Assembly (NCBI GenBank): GCA_964439395.1
Contig: CAYTNV010000002.1
Location: forward strand, 160,108-224,107
DNA from: JAUUSJ01 sp964439395
GTDB lineage: Bacteria > Bacillota > Clostridia > Lachnospirales > Lachnospiraceae
Direction: 5' to 3'
DNA: 64,000 bases
Shown here: piece by piece, positions 8,912 to 17,187 of the stretch
Layout: every line of letters starts with the position of its first letter
Position numbering within the stretch: the stretch's first letter is position 1
The notes under the pieces: generated by a model
The model's input: only the letters and a program-made list of their open reading frames with translations
Databases searched by the model: none
What the model was told of the DNA's origin: nothing
Made by a program: the position numbers and the translations under genes

Positions 8912-9568
8912 ATGTTAAAAGGAATTGAGGCCATATTATTTGATCTAGATGGAACACTTGTGGACTCGATGGGAATGTGGAAGCAAATAGATGTGGAGTA
9001 TTTGGGAAAGTTTGGAATCGAGGTACCAAAAGGATTACAAGATAAAATAGAGGGAATGAGTTTTTCTGAGACAGCACATTATTTTAAAAATACTTTTTGT
9101 ATTCCTCAGACAATCGAAGAGATGAAAAATACATGGAATTTTATGGCATACGAAAAATATCGTCTTGAAGTTCCATTAAAAGAGGGGGCATTAGAGTTTT
9201 TAAAATATTTGAGGGAAAACCATATAAAGGCTGGGATTGCCACGAGTAACTCGAGGGAGCTTGTCAATATCTCGGTAGAGAGCTTGCATGTGGATGAATA
9301 TTTTCAGTCTATTCGGACAGCGTGCGAGGTAAATAAGGGAAAACCAGCACCAGATATTTATCTTTGCGTGGCACAGGATTTGGATGTAAAGCCAGAACAT
9401 TGTCTCGTGATGGAAGATCTTCCGGCAGGTATTTTGGCAGGGAAAAATGCGAAGATGAGAACTTGTGCGATATGGGATAAAAACTCGGAGCATCTAACAG
9501 AAAAGAAAAAGGAATTGGCAGATTATTATATAAATTCCTATGTAGAATTGATGGAAAAAATAGGATAG
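8912..9568 (+). CDS. HAD-superfamily phosphatase, beta-phosphoglucomutase-like
   Basis: Motif I DLDGTLVDS with nucleophile Asp11 and Asp13, motif II Thr/Ser in GIATSNS, motif III Lys in KPAPDIYL, motif IV EDLPAGI. A four-helix cap lies between motifs I and II, as in subfamily IA. The 218-residue length is typical. It hydrolyses a small phosphorylated metabolite; the substrate cannot be read from sequence. AAGGGAGATGAG precedes the ATG, only 4 nt after the RsuA-like gene. Confidence 0.85.
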   Translation: MLKGIEAILFDLDGTLVDSMGMWKQIDVEYLGKFGIEVPKGLQDKIEGMSFSETAHYFKNTFCIPQTIEEMKNTWNFMAYEKYRLEVPLKEGALEFLKYLRENHIKAGIATSNSRELVNISVESLHVDEYFQSIRTACEVNKGKPAPDIYLCVAQDLDVKPEHCLVMEDLPAGILAGKNAKMRTCAIWDKNSEHLTEKKKELADYYINSYVELMEKIG

Positions 9569-9591
9569 AAAAAATTGGGGGAATAGCATAT

Positions 9592-9626
9592 ACCACAGAG
9601 AAAGATAAATTTTCTTTCTTTGTGGT
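9592..9626 (+). terminator. Hairpin between the HAD gene and ygiQ-like gene
   Basis: ACCACAGAGAAAG (9592-9604) pairs with CTTTCTTTGTGGT (9614-9626), 13 bp with one G-T. The following bases are only partly T-rich (TATGTTT), so it may be a weak terminator or processing hairpin. Confidence 0.45.
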
Positions 9627-9675
9627 TATGTTTCGGTTATTTGGATAAAAATCTGTACAAAGGAGGTAGCAGATA

Positions 9676-11673
9676 GTGAAAAAAGATTTTCTTCCAATGA
9701 CAATGGAAGAGGTAAAAAAACGAGGCTGGGATAAAGTTGATTTTGTCTATGTATGTGGAGATGCGTATGTGGATCATCCTTCCTTTGGTGCAGCGATTAT
9801 TACAAGAATACTTGAGGCAAACGGATATAAGGTTGGAATGATTTGTCAACCTGACTGGAAATGGGATGACAGTATCGATGTATTTGGGGAGCCAGAGCTT
9901 GGATTTATTGTCAGTGCTGGAAATATGGATTCCATGGTTAATCATTATACTGTCGCCAAAAAGAAAAGAAGACAAGATCTGTACTCGCCAGGAGGTGAGA
10001 TGGGAAAAAGACCTGACCATGCGGCTATTGTCTATGGCAATCTTATCCGTAGAAAATATCCAAAGGCAACTATTATTTTGGGAGGAATAGAGGCATCCCT
10101 GCGAAGACTTGCGCATTATGATTACTGGGATAATAAGCTTAGACGTTCAATTTTACTCGACGCCAGCGCCGATATCGTACTTTATGGAATGGGAGAGAGA
10201 TCTATTATTGAGGTAGCAGATGCCTTAAAAGCGGGAATTGCAGTTTCTGATATTAGTTTTGTGGAGGGGTCTGTCTATAAAACGAAAAGTTTAGATTCTG
10301 TATACGATTATGAGCTTTTGCCGTCGTTCTCTTCTATGCAGGAGGATAAGGTAAATTATGCAAAGAGCTTTGCTATTCAGTATCAAAATACCGATCCGTT
10401 TTCAGGAAAAAGATTAGTCGAGCCTTATAAGGAGAAAGAATATATTGTGCAAAATCCTCCTGCAAAGCCACTTTCTGAGCAGGAAATGGATGATGTCTAC
10501 TCGCTTCCTTATATGAAGGCATACCATCCTTCTTACGAGAAGGCAGGTGGAATTCCAGCTATTTCGGAGGTAAAATTTAGCTTAATTAGTAATAGAGGAT
10601 GTTTTGGTGGATGTAGCTTTTGTGCTCTTACCTTTCATCAGGGAAGAATTATTCAGGCGAGAAGTCATGAAAGCTTAATTGAGGAAGCGATAGAAATGAC
10701 AAAAGCCCCTGATTTTAAAGGATATATTCACGATGTGGGAGGACCTACGGCAAATTTTCGTTTTCCAGCCTGTAAAAAACAGATGGAGCACGGCGCATGT
10801 AAAAATAGACAATGTCTTTTTCCAACTCCGTGCAAAAATATGGAAATAGACCATAGAGACTATGTGGAACTTCTTAGAAAGCTTAGAAAGATTCCAAAAG
10901 TAAAGAAAGTATTTATACGTTCAGGTATCCGTTTTGATTATGCGATATATGATAAAAATCCTCTTTTCATGGAGGAACTTTGTAAATATCATGTCAGCGG
11001 TCAGCTAAAGGTGGCGCCAGAACATGTGGCAGCTAATGTTTTAGATAATATGGGAAAGCCAAGGCATGAGGTTTATGAGCGCTTCTGCAAAAAATATAAA
11101 GAAATAAATGAACGAATTGGAAAAAAACAATATCTCGTTCCCTACTTAATGTCATCCCATCCTGGAAGTACGATAAATGAAGCAATTACGTTGGCTGAGT
11201 ATTTAAAAGAGATTAATCATATGCCAGAACAGGTGCAAGATTTTTATCCGACCCCATCGACTCTCTCGACTTGTATGTACTATACGGGATTAAATCCGAT
11301 AACGATGAAGCCAGTTTATGTGCCGAAAAATCCGAGAGAGAAGGCAAAACAGCGTGCTCTGATGCAGTTTCAGCGACCAGAAAATTATGAGCTTGTATAT
11401 GAGGCATTAAAGGAAGCTGGAAGAATGGATTTGGTTGGATTTGATAGTCATTGTCTGATTCGCCCGAGAGGAATAGGGAAAGCTAAGGCAAATGCCAAGG
11501 AAGAAGCAAAGACAAATAATAAAAATAAACGAAATTCTAATCCAAAAGCAGCTAGTAAATCTGGAGCAAGCTCTAGTATAAAAATGAATAATAAAACAGG
11601 AAAATCGAGAAAAGAAAGCGATAGAAATAAAAAGAAAACAATCCGTAATGTGCATAGGAGAAAGAAGGACTAA
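9676..11673 (+). CDS. YgiQ-family (UPF0313) radical SAM protein
   Basis: A radical-SAM enzyme with the CFGGCSFC motif (CxxxCxxC) near residue 314, which binds the [4Fe-4S] cluster. The N-terminal YCGDAYVDHPSFG-type segment and the C-terminal HPGSTINEAI and QVQDFYPTPSTLSTCMYYTG blocks are characteristic of the family. Biochemical role unknown. The last 55 residues or so are a lysine/serine/asparagine-rich basic tail, probably disordered and perhaps RNA-binding. GTG start with AGGAGGT 8 nt upstream. Confidence 0.9.
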   Translation: MKKDFLPMTMEEVKKRGWDKVDFVYVCGDAYVDHPSFGAAIITRILEANGYKVGMICQPDWKWDDSIDVFGEPELGFIVSAGNMDSMVNHYTVAKKKRRQDLYSPGGEMGKRPDHAAIVYGNLIRRKYPKATIILGGIEASLRRLAHYDYWDNKLRRSILLDASADIVLYGMGERSIIEVADALKAGIAVSDISFVEGSVYKTKSLDSVYDYELLPSFSSMQEDKVNYAKSFAIQYQNTDPFSGKRLVEPYKEKEYIVQNPPAKPLSEQEMDDVYSLPYMKAYHPSYEKAGGIPAISEVKFSLISNRGCFGGCSFCALTFHQGRIIQARSHESLIEEAIEMTKAPDFKGYIHDVGGPTANFRFPACKKQMEHGACKNRQCLFPTPCKNMEIDHRDYVELLRKLRKIPKVKKVFIRSGIRFDYAIYDKNPLFMEELCKYHVSGQLKVAPEHVAANVLDNMGKPRHEVYERFCKKYKEINERIGKKQYLVPYLMSSHPGSTINEAITLAEYLKEINHMPEQVQDFYPTPSTLSTCMYYTGLNPITMKPVYVPKNPREKAKQRALMQFQRPENYELVYEALKEAGRMDLVGFDSHCLIRPRGIGKAKANAKEEAKTNNKNKRNSNPKAASKSGASSSIKMNNKTGKSRKESDRNKKKTIRNVHRRKKD

Positions 11674-11799
11674 AAGATAAATATTGCTATCGTTTATTTT
11701 TAGATAATAATTTTCAGTTTGAAGGGAGAGAAATATGGAGTGGTAATATCCATATAAATCGGCAAAATGCAGTAGTATAATATTTAGAAAGGCAAAAAC

Positions 11800-12366
11800 A
11801 TGCAAAAAGGAAAAAAAGGATATCTAAATGAATATAAGAGAAGTCAGCTTTTAAAGGCGGGAATTGCGTTTGCAATCATTATTGCGATTGTCATTGCCGC
11901 AGTTTTGATTAAGCATACGACAAAAACTGTAATTATTGTGGCGGCAATTATTGGAGTATTGCCAGCGGCCAAAATGCTAGTTGGATTTATTGTAGTAGCT
12001 CCTTTTTCCTCCTACGATGGAGAGCAGGTGTCAAAAGAGCTGAATAAAAACGGGAGAGAACTTTTTGATTTAGCTATCTCCACAGAGGAAAAAATTATAT
12101 TTGTCCCATATCTTTATATGACACAGGATAAGATATTTGCTCTCGTAAAGCCGAACAGAGGGTTTGATAAAAATAAATTTAAGCGATATCTTCAAAACTG
12201 GATGAAAGGGGAAAGTCTCTATTTTAAGGTATCTATTTTCGAGGATGAAAAGTCGATGCTTAAGCAAGTAAATGGAGAGCTTACAAGAAAAATAGAAGAA
12301 AATGAAAAGCAAAATAAAAATGATTTAGATAAGGCAGAAGATAGATTACTTATTTTAGTACCTTAA
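11800..12366 (+). CDS. Two-helix membrane protein of unknown function
   Basis: 188 residues. Two hydrophobic segments lie at about residues 20-40 (AFAIIIAIVIAAVLI) and 44-68 (VIIVAAIIGVLPAAKMLVGFI). A cytoplasmic-looking domain follows, ending in a charged KIEENEKQNKNDLDKAED stretch. I recognise no family. AAAGG precedes the ATG. It sits 16 nt before the RluA-like gene and may be cotranscribed with it. Confidence 0.7.
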   Translation: MQKGKKGYLNEYKRSQLLKAGIAFAIIIAIVIAAVLIKHTTKTVIIVAAIIGVLPAAKMLVGFIVVAPFSSYDGEQVSKELNKNGRELFDLAISTEEKIIFVPYLYMTQDKIFALVKPNRGFDKNKFKRYLQNWMKGESLYFKVSIFEDEKSMLKQVNGELTRKIEENEKQNKNDLDKAEDRLLILVP

Positions 12367-12393
12367 TATGAATGATCTAAAATGGAGTGTAAA

Positions 12394-13371
12394 ATGCGAG
12401 AATTTATTATTACTAAAAAAGAAGAGGGACAGCGCTTAGATAAGTTTTTGGCAAAATATTTAGATAAGGCGCCGAAAAGTTTTCTCTATAAAATGCTTCG
12501 AAAAAAAAATATTAAATTAAATGCAAAAAGGGCAGAGGGACGAGAAATATTAGCGAGAGAAGATATCGTTACTTTATATTTATCAGATGATACAATTATG
12601 CAATTTCGAGAGGAAAAAGGAGAGAGCATAAAAACTGTTATGACAAAAGAAGATTATGTCATCTATAGGAATGAAGATATTATTTTGCTAAATAAGCCAG
12701 TTGGAATGCTGTCTCAGAAGGCAAAAAAAGAGGATTTTTCTATGAATGAGTGGTTGATTTCTTACTGTCTCAATGAGAAAATTATTACAGAGGAAGAGTA
12801 TAAGCTTTGTCATCCGGCAGTTTGCAATCGATTAGACCGAAATACAAGTGGAATGATGATTGGTGGAATTACTTTAAAAGGACAGCAGACGATGGTGGCA
12901 GTTTTAAAAGAGAGAAGTCTGCGAAAAATTTATATTTGTATTGTAGCTGGAAAAGTAGAAAAGAAAGCTACAATTTCAGGATATTTACAAAAAAATGAGA
13001 AAAATAATACGGTGGTTTTTCATACGACGAGGAAAACGAAGGATGATATGAGAATTGAGACAAAATATGAGCCAATTAAGGTGGGAAATGAGTATACTCT
13101 GCTTCAGGTAGAGTTGATTACTGGAAAGACGCATCAGATTCGTGCACATTTGGCTTCAATTGGGCATCCGATTGTGGGAGATTATAAGTATGGAAGGCGG
13201 CAGATGAATGATAAATTTAAGCGAGAGTATGGGCTTTCTCATCAACTGCTCCATAGCAGCGAACTTTGTTTTCCAGAGCTTGGAAAGGAATGGAGTGATA
13301 TTTCCAAAAAATGTTTTAAGGCGAGAGAACCCGAACTATTTTTGACAATAAAGAAAGACTTAAAGTTATAG
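12394..13371 (+). CDS. RluA-family RNA pseudouridine synthase
   Basis: Isomerises specific uridines in rRNA or tRNA. An N-terminal S4 domain (EEGQRLDKFLAKYL) is followed by the catalytic block CNRLDRNTSGMMIGG, in which the Asp of RLDR is the catalytic residue. LLQVELITGKTHQIRAHL and HPIVGDYKYG are also RluA-typical. Start at 12394: TGGAGTG lies just upstream. An in-frame ATG at 12382 would place the ribosome site inside the gene. Which uridine is modified cannot be told. Confidence 0.9.
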   Translation: MREFIITKKEEGQRLDKFLAKYLDKAPKSFLYKMLRKKNIKLNAKRAEGREILAREDIVTLYLSDDTIMQFREEKGESIKTVMTKEDYVIYRNEDIILLNKPVGMLSQKAKKEDFSMNEWLISYCLNEKIITEEEYKLCHPAVCNRLDRNTSGMMIGGITLKGQQTMVAVLKERSLRKIYICIVAGKVEKKATISGYLQKNEKNNTVVFHTTRKTKDDMRIETKYEPIKVGNEYTLLQVELITGKTHQIRAHLASIGHPIVGDYKYGRRQMNDKFKREYGLSHQLLHSSELCFPELGKEWSDISKKCFKAREPELFLTIKKDLKL

Positions 13372-13397
13372 ATTATTTATAAACGTAAAGTGTAAAA

Positions 13398-13430
13398 CCC
13401 ACTGCCTTTAGGTGGTGGGATATAAGTGAC
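13398..13430. repeat. Hairpin resembling an IS200/IS605-type element end
   Basis: CCCACTGCC (13398-13406) TTTA GGTGGTGGG (13411-13419) followed by ATATAAGTGAC. The downstream sequence resembles that of the hairpin at 36473-36493 (GGGATATAA in both). No tnpA or tnpB is nearby, so at most a relic is present. Confidence 0.3.
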
Positions 13431-13507
13431 CTAAATGGTATATGTTTTACTTGGAGCATAGCACTTTTATAAAATATATGATATAATAAACACATAGTGC
13501 GAGCTGC

Positions 13508-13528
13508 GAAATCAGCGTAGCTGATTTC
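13508..13528. repeat. Perfect 9-bp palindrome upstream of recU
   Basis: GAAATCAGC (13508-13516) GTA GCTGATTTC (13520-13528). No T-run follows on either strand. It is embedded in GC-richer DNA than its surroundings. The function is not evident. Confidence 0.4.
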
Positions 13529-13599
13529 CTCTAGCGAGCGGAAGCAATTCTGTAAGCTTTGGTAAGCTGATAATAATACTTTTGAAAAGAGGATGGATT

Positions 13600-14145
13600 A
13601 TGGCAACGTGGAATTCGAGAGGGCTTCGAGGCTCTACTTTAGAAGAGATGATTAATTATACAAATGAAAAATATCGAGAAAAGAAGCTTGCTCTTGTACA
13701 AAAAATTCCAACTCCGATTAAGCCAGTGAGGATTGACCAAGAGTCAAGACATATTACGCTTGCATATTTTGAGCAAAAGAGTACAGTGGATTATATTGGA
13801 GCAGTACAAGGAATTCCAGTCTGCTTTGATGCAAAAGAATGTGCGAAGGACACGTTTGTGCTTGCTAATATACATGAGCATCAGGTGCAATTTATGGAAG
13901 AATTTGAGCGTCAAGATGGTATTAGCTTTTTTCTTATTTATTTTGTTCATCGAGACGAGAGCTATTATTTGAGATTCGCAGAATTGAAGAAATATTGGGA
14001 GAGACAAAAGCAAGGACATCCTAAAAATTTTAAGTATGAGGAGTTGAACCCAGAATTTTTTATTCCGTCCAGATCTGGCATACAGATTCACTATCTAGAG
14101 ACATTGAGTAAGGATTTGCAGAGTAGAAAAATAGAAAATACATAA
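13600..14145 (+). CDS. recU: Holliday junction resolvase RecU
   Basis: Resolves recombination intermediates and helps chromosome segregation in Firmicutes. Family blocks seen: NSRGLRGSTLEEMINYTNEKY at the N-terminus, the metal-binding STVDYIG and VCFDAKEC (D-x(n)-ExK-type nuclease core), and a C-terminal FFIPSRSGIQIHYLE. The length of 181 residues is near normal. Start at the ATG at 13600 with AAGAGGA 8 nt upstream; an in-frame TTG six codons earlier overlaps that site. Flanked on both sides by palindromic non-coding DNA. Confidence 0.88.
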   Translation: MATWNSRGLRGSTLEEMINYTNEKYREKKLALVQKIPTPIKPVRIDQESRHITLAYFEQKSTVDYIGAVQGIPVCFDAKECAKDTFVLANIHEHQVQFMEEFERQDGISFFLIYFVHRDESYYLRFAELKKYWERQKQGHPKNFKYEELNPEFFIPSRSGIQIHYLETLSKDLQSRKIENT

Positions 14146-14470
14146 ATGGATATGTCTGCTTCGCAGGCAGCGTTATAAATGAAAGTTCAACGATTGCTCT
14201 ATGCTATGGCGTTTTTGCAATTGTCACTGTATGTATACTTCGCACTATTGTGCTTCGTATACATATAGTTTAATCTGGCAAATACCAGGTCCAAAATAAG
14301 CCTGCTTGTTTTTACTTATCGCTTGCTAGAGACTTTCATAATAAAATTATTTTTTTTACTTTTAAAGGGAAAAAAAGTGGAAATGATTGACGAAGCCTTG
14401 GGAATGATTTATAATTTTAAATTATGGTGCGAGGTTGGTACAGTAAACGAAGGAAGGCAATGGTGGTTTT
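14146..14470. repeat. Intergenic palindromic element between recU and yicC
   Basis: Nested inverted repeats: outer ATGAAAGT (14179-14186) / ACTTTCAT (14332-14339). A central long hairpin lies at 14231-14264, where TATGTATAC and GTATACATA flank a TTCGCAC/GTGCTTC bulge. The ~160-bp palindromic organisation is MITE-like. No gene is seen. The yicC ribosome site lies at its right end. Confidence 0.4.
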
Positions 14471-15349
14471 GTGATTAAAAGTATGACTGGCTTTGGAAGA
14501 AGCGAGAGAATTACAGAGGCAAATAAGATTGTTGTGGAGATGAAGGCAGTGAATCACAGGTACTGTGATTTGAGTATTAAAACTCCAAAGAAGTTGAATT
14601 ATTTTGAGGCAGCAATCAGAGGAATATTAAAAGAATATGTTGATCGGGGAAAGGTGGATGTCTACATTACATATGAAGATTATGCAGATGCCAGCTTTTT
14701 CGTGGCTTATAATGAAAAAATAGCAAGAGAGTATATGGAAAACCTAAAAAAAATTGGCGAGGAATTCGGGATTGAGCATAAGATCACTGCCTATCAGCTC
14801 TCCAAATATCCAGATGTGTTTACGCTAGAGTCACAACCAGTCAATGAAGAAGAAATCTGGGAGGGCTTGGTTGGTGTTTTAAGAGAAGCGTGTGAGAAAT
14901 TTGTGGAGACGAGAAAAGAGGAGGGAGAGCGACTTCAGTTTGACTTGATGCAAAAGCTAGAGGAAATGCTAAAGACCGTCTCTTTTATCGAAGAGAAATC
15001 TCCACAGATTGTCAGTGAGTATCGTGCCAAATTAGAAGAGCGTGTGAAAGAATTTTTAGAAAAATCAGCGATGGAGGAGAGTCGTATTGCAGCGGAGGTT
15101 GCGATTTATGCCGATAAAGTTTGTGTAGATGAGGAGATTGTACGCCTGAAGAGCCATATTATGAGTATGATGGAAAATTTGCAAGATGGCGGTAGCATTG
15201 GAAGAAAATTAGATTTCATTGCTCAGGAAATGAATCGAGAGGCAAATACGATTCTCTCCAAAATTAATAATCTTGAGATTTCTAATCGGGCAATTGATTT
15301 AAAGACAGAGATTGAAAAAGTCAGGGAGCAGATACAAAATATCGAGTAA
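14471..15349 (+). CDS. YicC-family endoribonuclease
   Basis: 292 residues starting MIKSMTGFGRSE, the invariant beginning of YicC/YloC proteins, and ending with the DUF1732 block (EEIVRLKSH, GRKLDFIAQEMNRE, KTEIEKVREQIQNI). Family members cleave RNA in E. coli and B. subtilis. GTG start, with GGTGG 5 nt upstream. It opens the conserved Firmicute order yicC-remA-gmk-rpoZ. Confidence 0.93.
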   Translation: MIKSMTGFGRSERITEANKIVVEMKAVNHRYCDLSIKTPKKLNYFEAAIRGILKEYVDRGKVDVYITYEDYADASFFVAYNEKIAREYMENLKKIGEEFGIEHKITAYQLSKYPDVFTLESQPVNEEEIWEGLVGVLREACEKFVETRKEEGERLQFDLMQKLEEMLKTVSFIEEKSPQIVSEYRAKLEERVKEFLEKSAMEESRIAAEVAIYADKVCVDEEIVRLKSHIMSMMENLQDGGSIGRKLDFIAQEMNREANTILSKINNLEISNRAIDLKTEIEKVREQIQNIE

Positions 15350-15475
15350 ATTTAAACGGTAATGGAAAAAAGAAAAAGGCTTGTGATTTGTTATCTTGTT
15401 AAAATTAAGAGAGAATAGCGAGAAAAAGAATACTTGAGAATAAATTAGTTAGTTATAAGAAAGGAAGTATAGGGC

Positions 15476-15736
15476 ATGGAAGGTCTGCTCAATATTGGAT
15501 ACGGAAATATGATAAATGCAGAAAAAATGATTTCGATTGTCGGACCAGATGCAGCTCCCATTAAACGAATGGTACAGACAGCGAAAGATGAGGGAATGGC
15601 AATTGACGCCACTTGCGGCAGGCGAACAAGAGCTGTCATTTTTATGGAGGGTGGCTATCTTGTACTTTCTGCATTACTTCCCGAGACGATTTCTAATCGA
15701 TACTACGGAAGAGAAACTGGAAAAGAAAGCATTTAA
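15476..15736 (+). CDS. remA: DUF370 / RemA-family DNA-binding regulator
   Basis: 86 residues with the family core LLNIGYGNMI and VGPDAAPIKRMVQTAKDEGMAID, followed by ATCGRRTRAVI. In B. subtilis RemA forms octameric rings and activates matrix operons. In clostridia the gene is kept next to gmk although the matrix genes differ. GAAAGGAAG lies upstream of the ATG. Confidence 0.9.
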   Translation: MEGLLNIGYGNMINAEKMISIVGPDAAPIKRMVQTAKDEGMAIDATCGRRTRAVIFMEGGYLVLSALLPETISNRYYGRETGKESI

Positions 15737-15823
15737 GCTAATATATTGTTATTATAATATAGATATATTATGAGGCAAGGCGTAATGAGAAAAAATGATG
15801 ATAAAGATAGAAGAGGTGAGACG

Positions 15824-16453
15824 ATGGAGAAAAAAGGAACTTTGATTGTAATCTCTGGATTTTCGGGTGCTGGAAAGGGAACTGTAGTAAAAGACCTAGT
15901 AAACAGATATGGATATAGCTTATCTGTATCTGCCACGACAAGAGAACCAAGACAAGGTGAGATAGACGGAGTTCATTATCATTTTAAAACAGAGGCAGAT
16001 TTTTTAAATTTGATTGACTATAACGGATTTATTGAATATACTCAATATGTCGAACATTATTATGGAACACCGAGAGCCTTTGTGGAGAAGGAGATGCAAG
16101 CTGGCAGAGATGTCATTTTAGAAATAGAGGTAAATGGAGCGCTTAATATTAAGGAGCAATATCCAGAGACAATTTTAATCTTTATTACTCCACCGAGCGC
16201 AGAGGAGCTAAGAGAACGTCTTATCGGTCGTCAATCTGAGGAATTGGATGTGATTGTAAAGCGTCTAAACCGTGCAAAAGATGAGGCAAAGGATATGAAT
16301 AATTATGAATTCATCGTTCTAAATGAAAATGGTGAGGTAGAAAAATGTGCTGATACAATTCACTCGATTGTTATGGCTAAAAAATGTAAACTAGAAGAAA
16401 ATGAAAAGTTTGTAGCAAAAATTAAAAAAGAAATGGAAAATTTAAAGCTTTAA
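15824..16453 (+). CDS. gmk: Guanylate kinase
   Basis: Phosphorylates GMP to GDP. P-loop SGFSGAGKGTVVKDL at about residues 9-23, GMP-binding SVSATTREPRQGEIDGVHYHF, and a lid region with REERL-like RLIGRQSEE. 209 residues from the ATG at 15824, which has AGAGGTGAG 5 nt upstream. An in-frame ATG 18 codons earlier has no ribosome site and would add a non-conserved charged extension. Next to rpoZ, as in many Firmicutes. Confidence 0.95.
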   Translation: MEKKGTLIVISGFSGAGKGTVVKDLVNRYGYSLSVSATTREPRQGEIDGVHYHFKTEADFLNLIDYNGFIEYTQYVEHYYGTPRAFVEKEMQAGRDVILEIEVNGALNIKEQYPETILIFITPPSAEELRERLIGRQSEELDVIVKRLNRAKDEAKDMNNYEFIVLNENGEVEKCADTIHSIVMAKKCKLEENEKFVAKIKKEMENLKL

Positions 16454-16591
16454 AATATAAAAAATACCCATTTGATGTATATGAAATAAAAAATATGGGG
16501 AGAAAATAAAATAGGCATTTTCCATGTCTGATAAAAATGAGACATCAGATATGATACTCTAATATAAATTTTATAGAAAGGAAGTATAATA

Positions 16592-16864
16592 ATGTTACAC
16601 CCATCTTATACAGAATTAATGAACGCAGTAAATGAGGACTATATTGAGCATGGAGAGATTCCAGCAGTAAGTAGCCGTTACTCCATCGTAATCGCTGCAT
16701 CTAAGAGAGCGAGACAGCTTATCGCAGGAGATAAAGCCTTAGTAAAAGTAAAAAATGGAAGGCATTTATCTACAGCCGTGGAGGAGCTTTATGAGGGAAA
16801 AATTAAGATTATTCCATCTGAGCCAATAGAAGAAGAGAAGGAAGAAAATATAATTGACGAATAA
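16592..16864 (+). CDS. rpoZ: DNA-directed RNA polymerase omega subunit
   Basis: 90 residues containing SRYSIVIAASKRARQL, the conserved omega segment that wraps the beta' C-terminus, and an acidic tail (EEEKEEN). Promotes RNA polymerase assembly and, in many bacteria, ppGpp response. AAAGGAAG precedes the ATG. Follows gmk after a 138-bp gap holding TGTCT/AGACA inverted repeats. Confidence 0.93.
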   Translation: MLHPSYTELMNAVNEDYIEHGEIPAVSSRYSIVIAASKRARQLIAGDKALVKVKNGRHLSTAVEELYEGKIKIIPSEPIEEEKEENIIDE

Positions 16865-16884
16865 GAAAAAATCGGTTAAACTTA

Positions 16885-17139
16885 TAGCAGAAAAAAGCGT
16901 TGAAGGGAAAGAGTAGTAAAAAGAATACTAACAGAGAGAAATTGTTATAAGCTGGAAGCAATTTTTAGGACTATTTTTGTGAAGTGCATCCTGGAGCTGA
17001 TTGGAGGAAGAAGCTCTTGCTTATAGTATTCCAATCCGTTGTTGGCGTTAACAAGTTTGAGTGAAAGACAAAATATTTGTTTTTTATTAAGAGTGGAACC
17101 GCGGATGAACTTCGTCTCTTTTTGAGACGGAGTTTTTTT
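16885..17139 (+). promoter_or_regulatory. T-box riboswitch (Cys specifier) controlling cysS
   Basis: Contains the T-box core AGAGTGGAACCGCGG (17090-17104), whose TGGA pairs with the 3' end of uncharged tRNA. It is followed by an intrinsic terminator ACTTCGTCTC / GAGACGGAGT with T7 (17109-17139). In the Stem I region a specifier TGC (Cys codon) is at 16985-16987 in the usual GAAG-NNN-ATCCTGGAGC setting. Uncharged tRNA-Cys should stabilise the antiterminator and switch on cysS. The left boundary is approximate. Confidence 0.92.
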
Positions 17140-17187
17140 ATTATAAAAGTCTCTGTCAAGTATAAATAGAAAATAGGAGGAAGCAAA

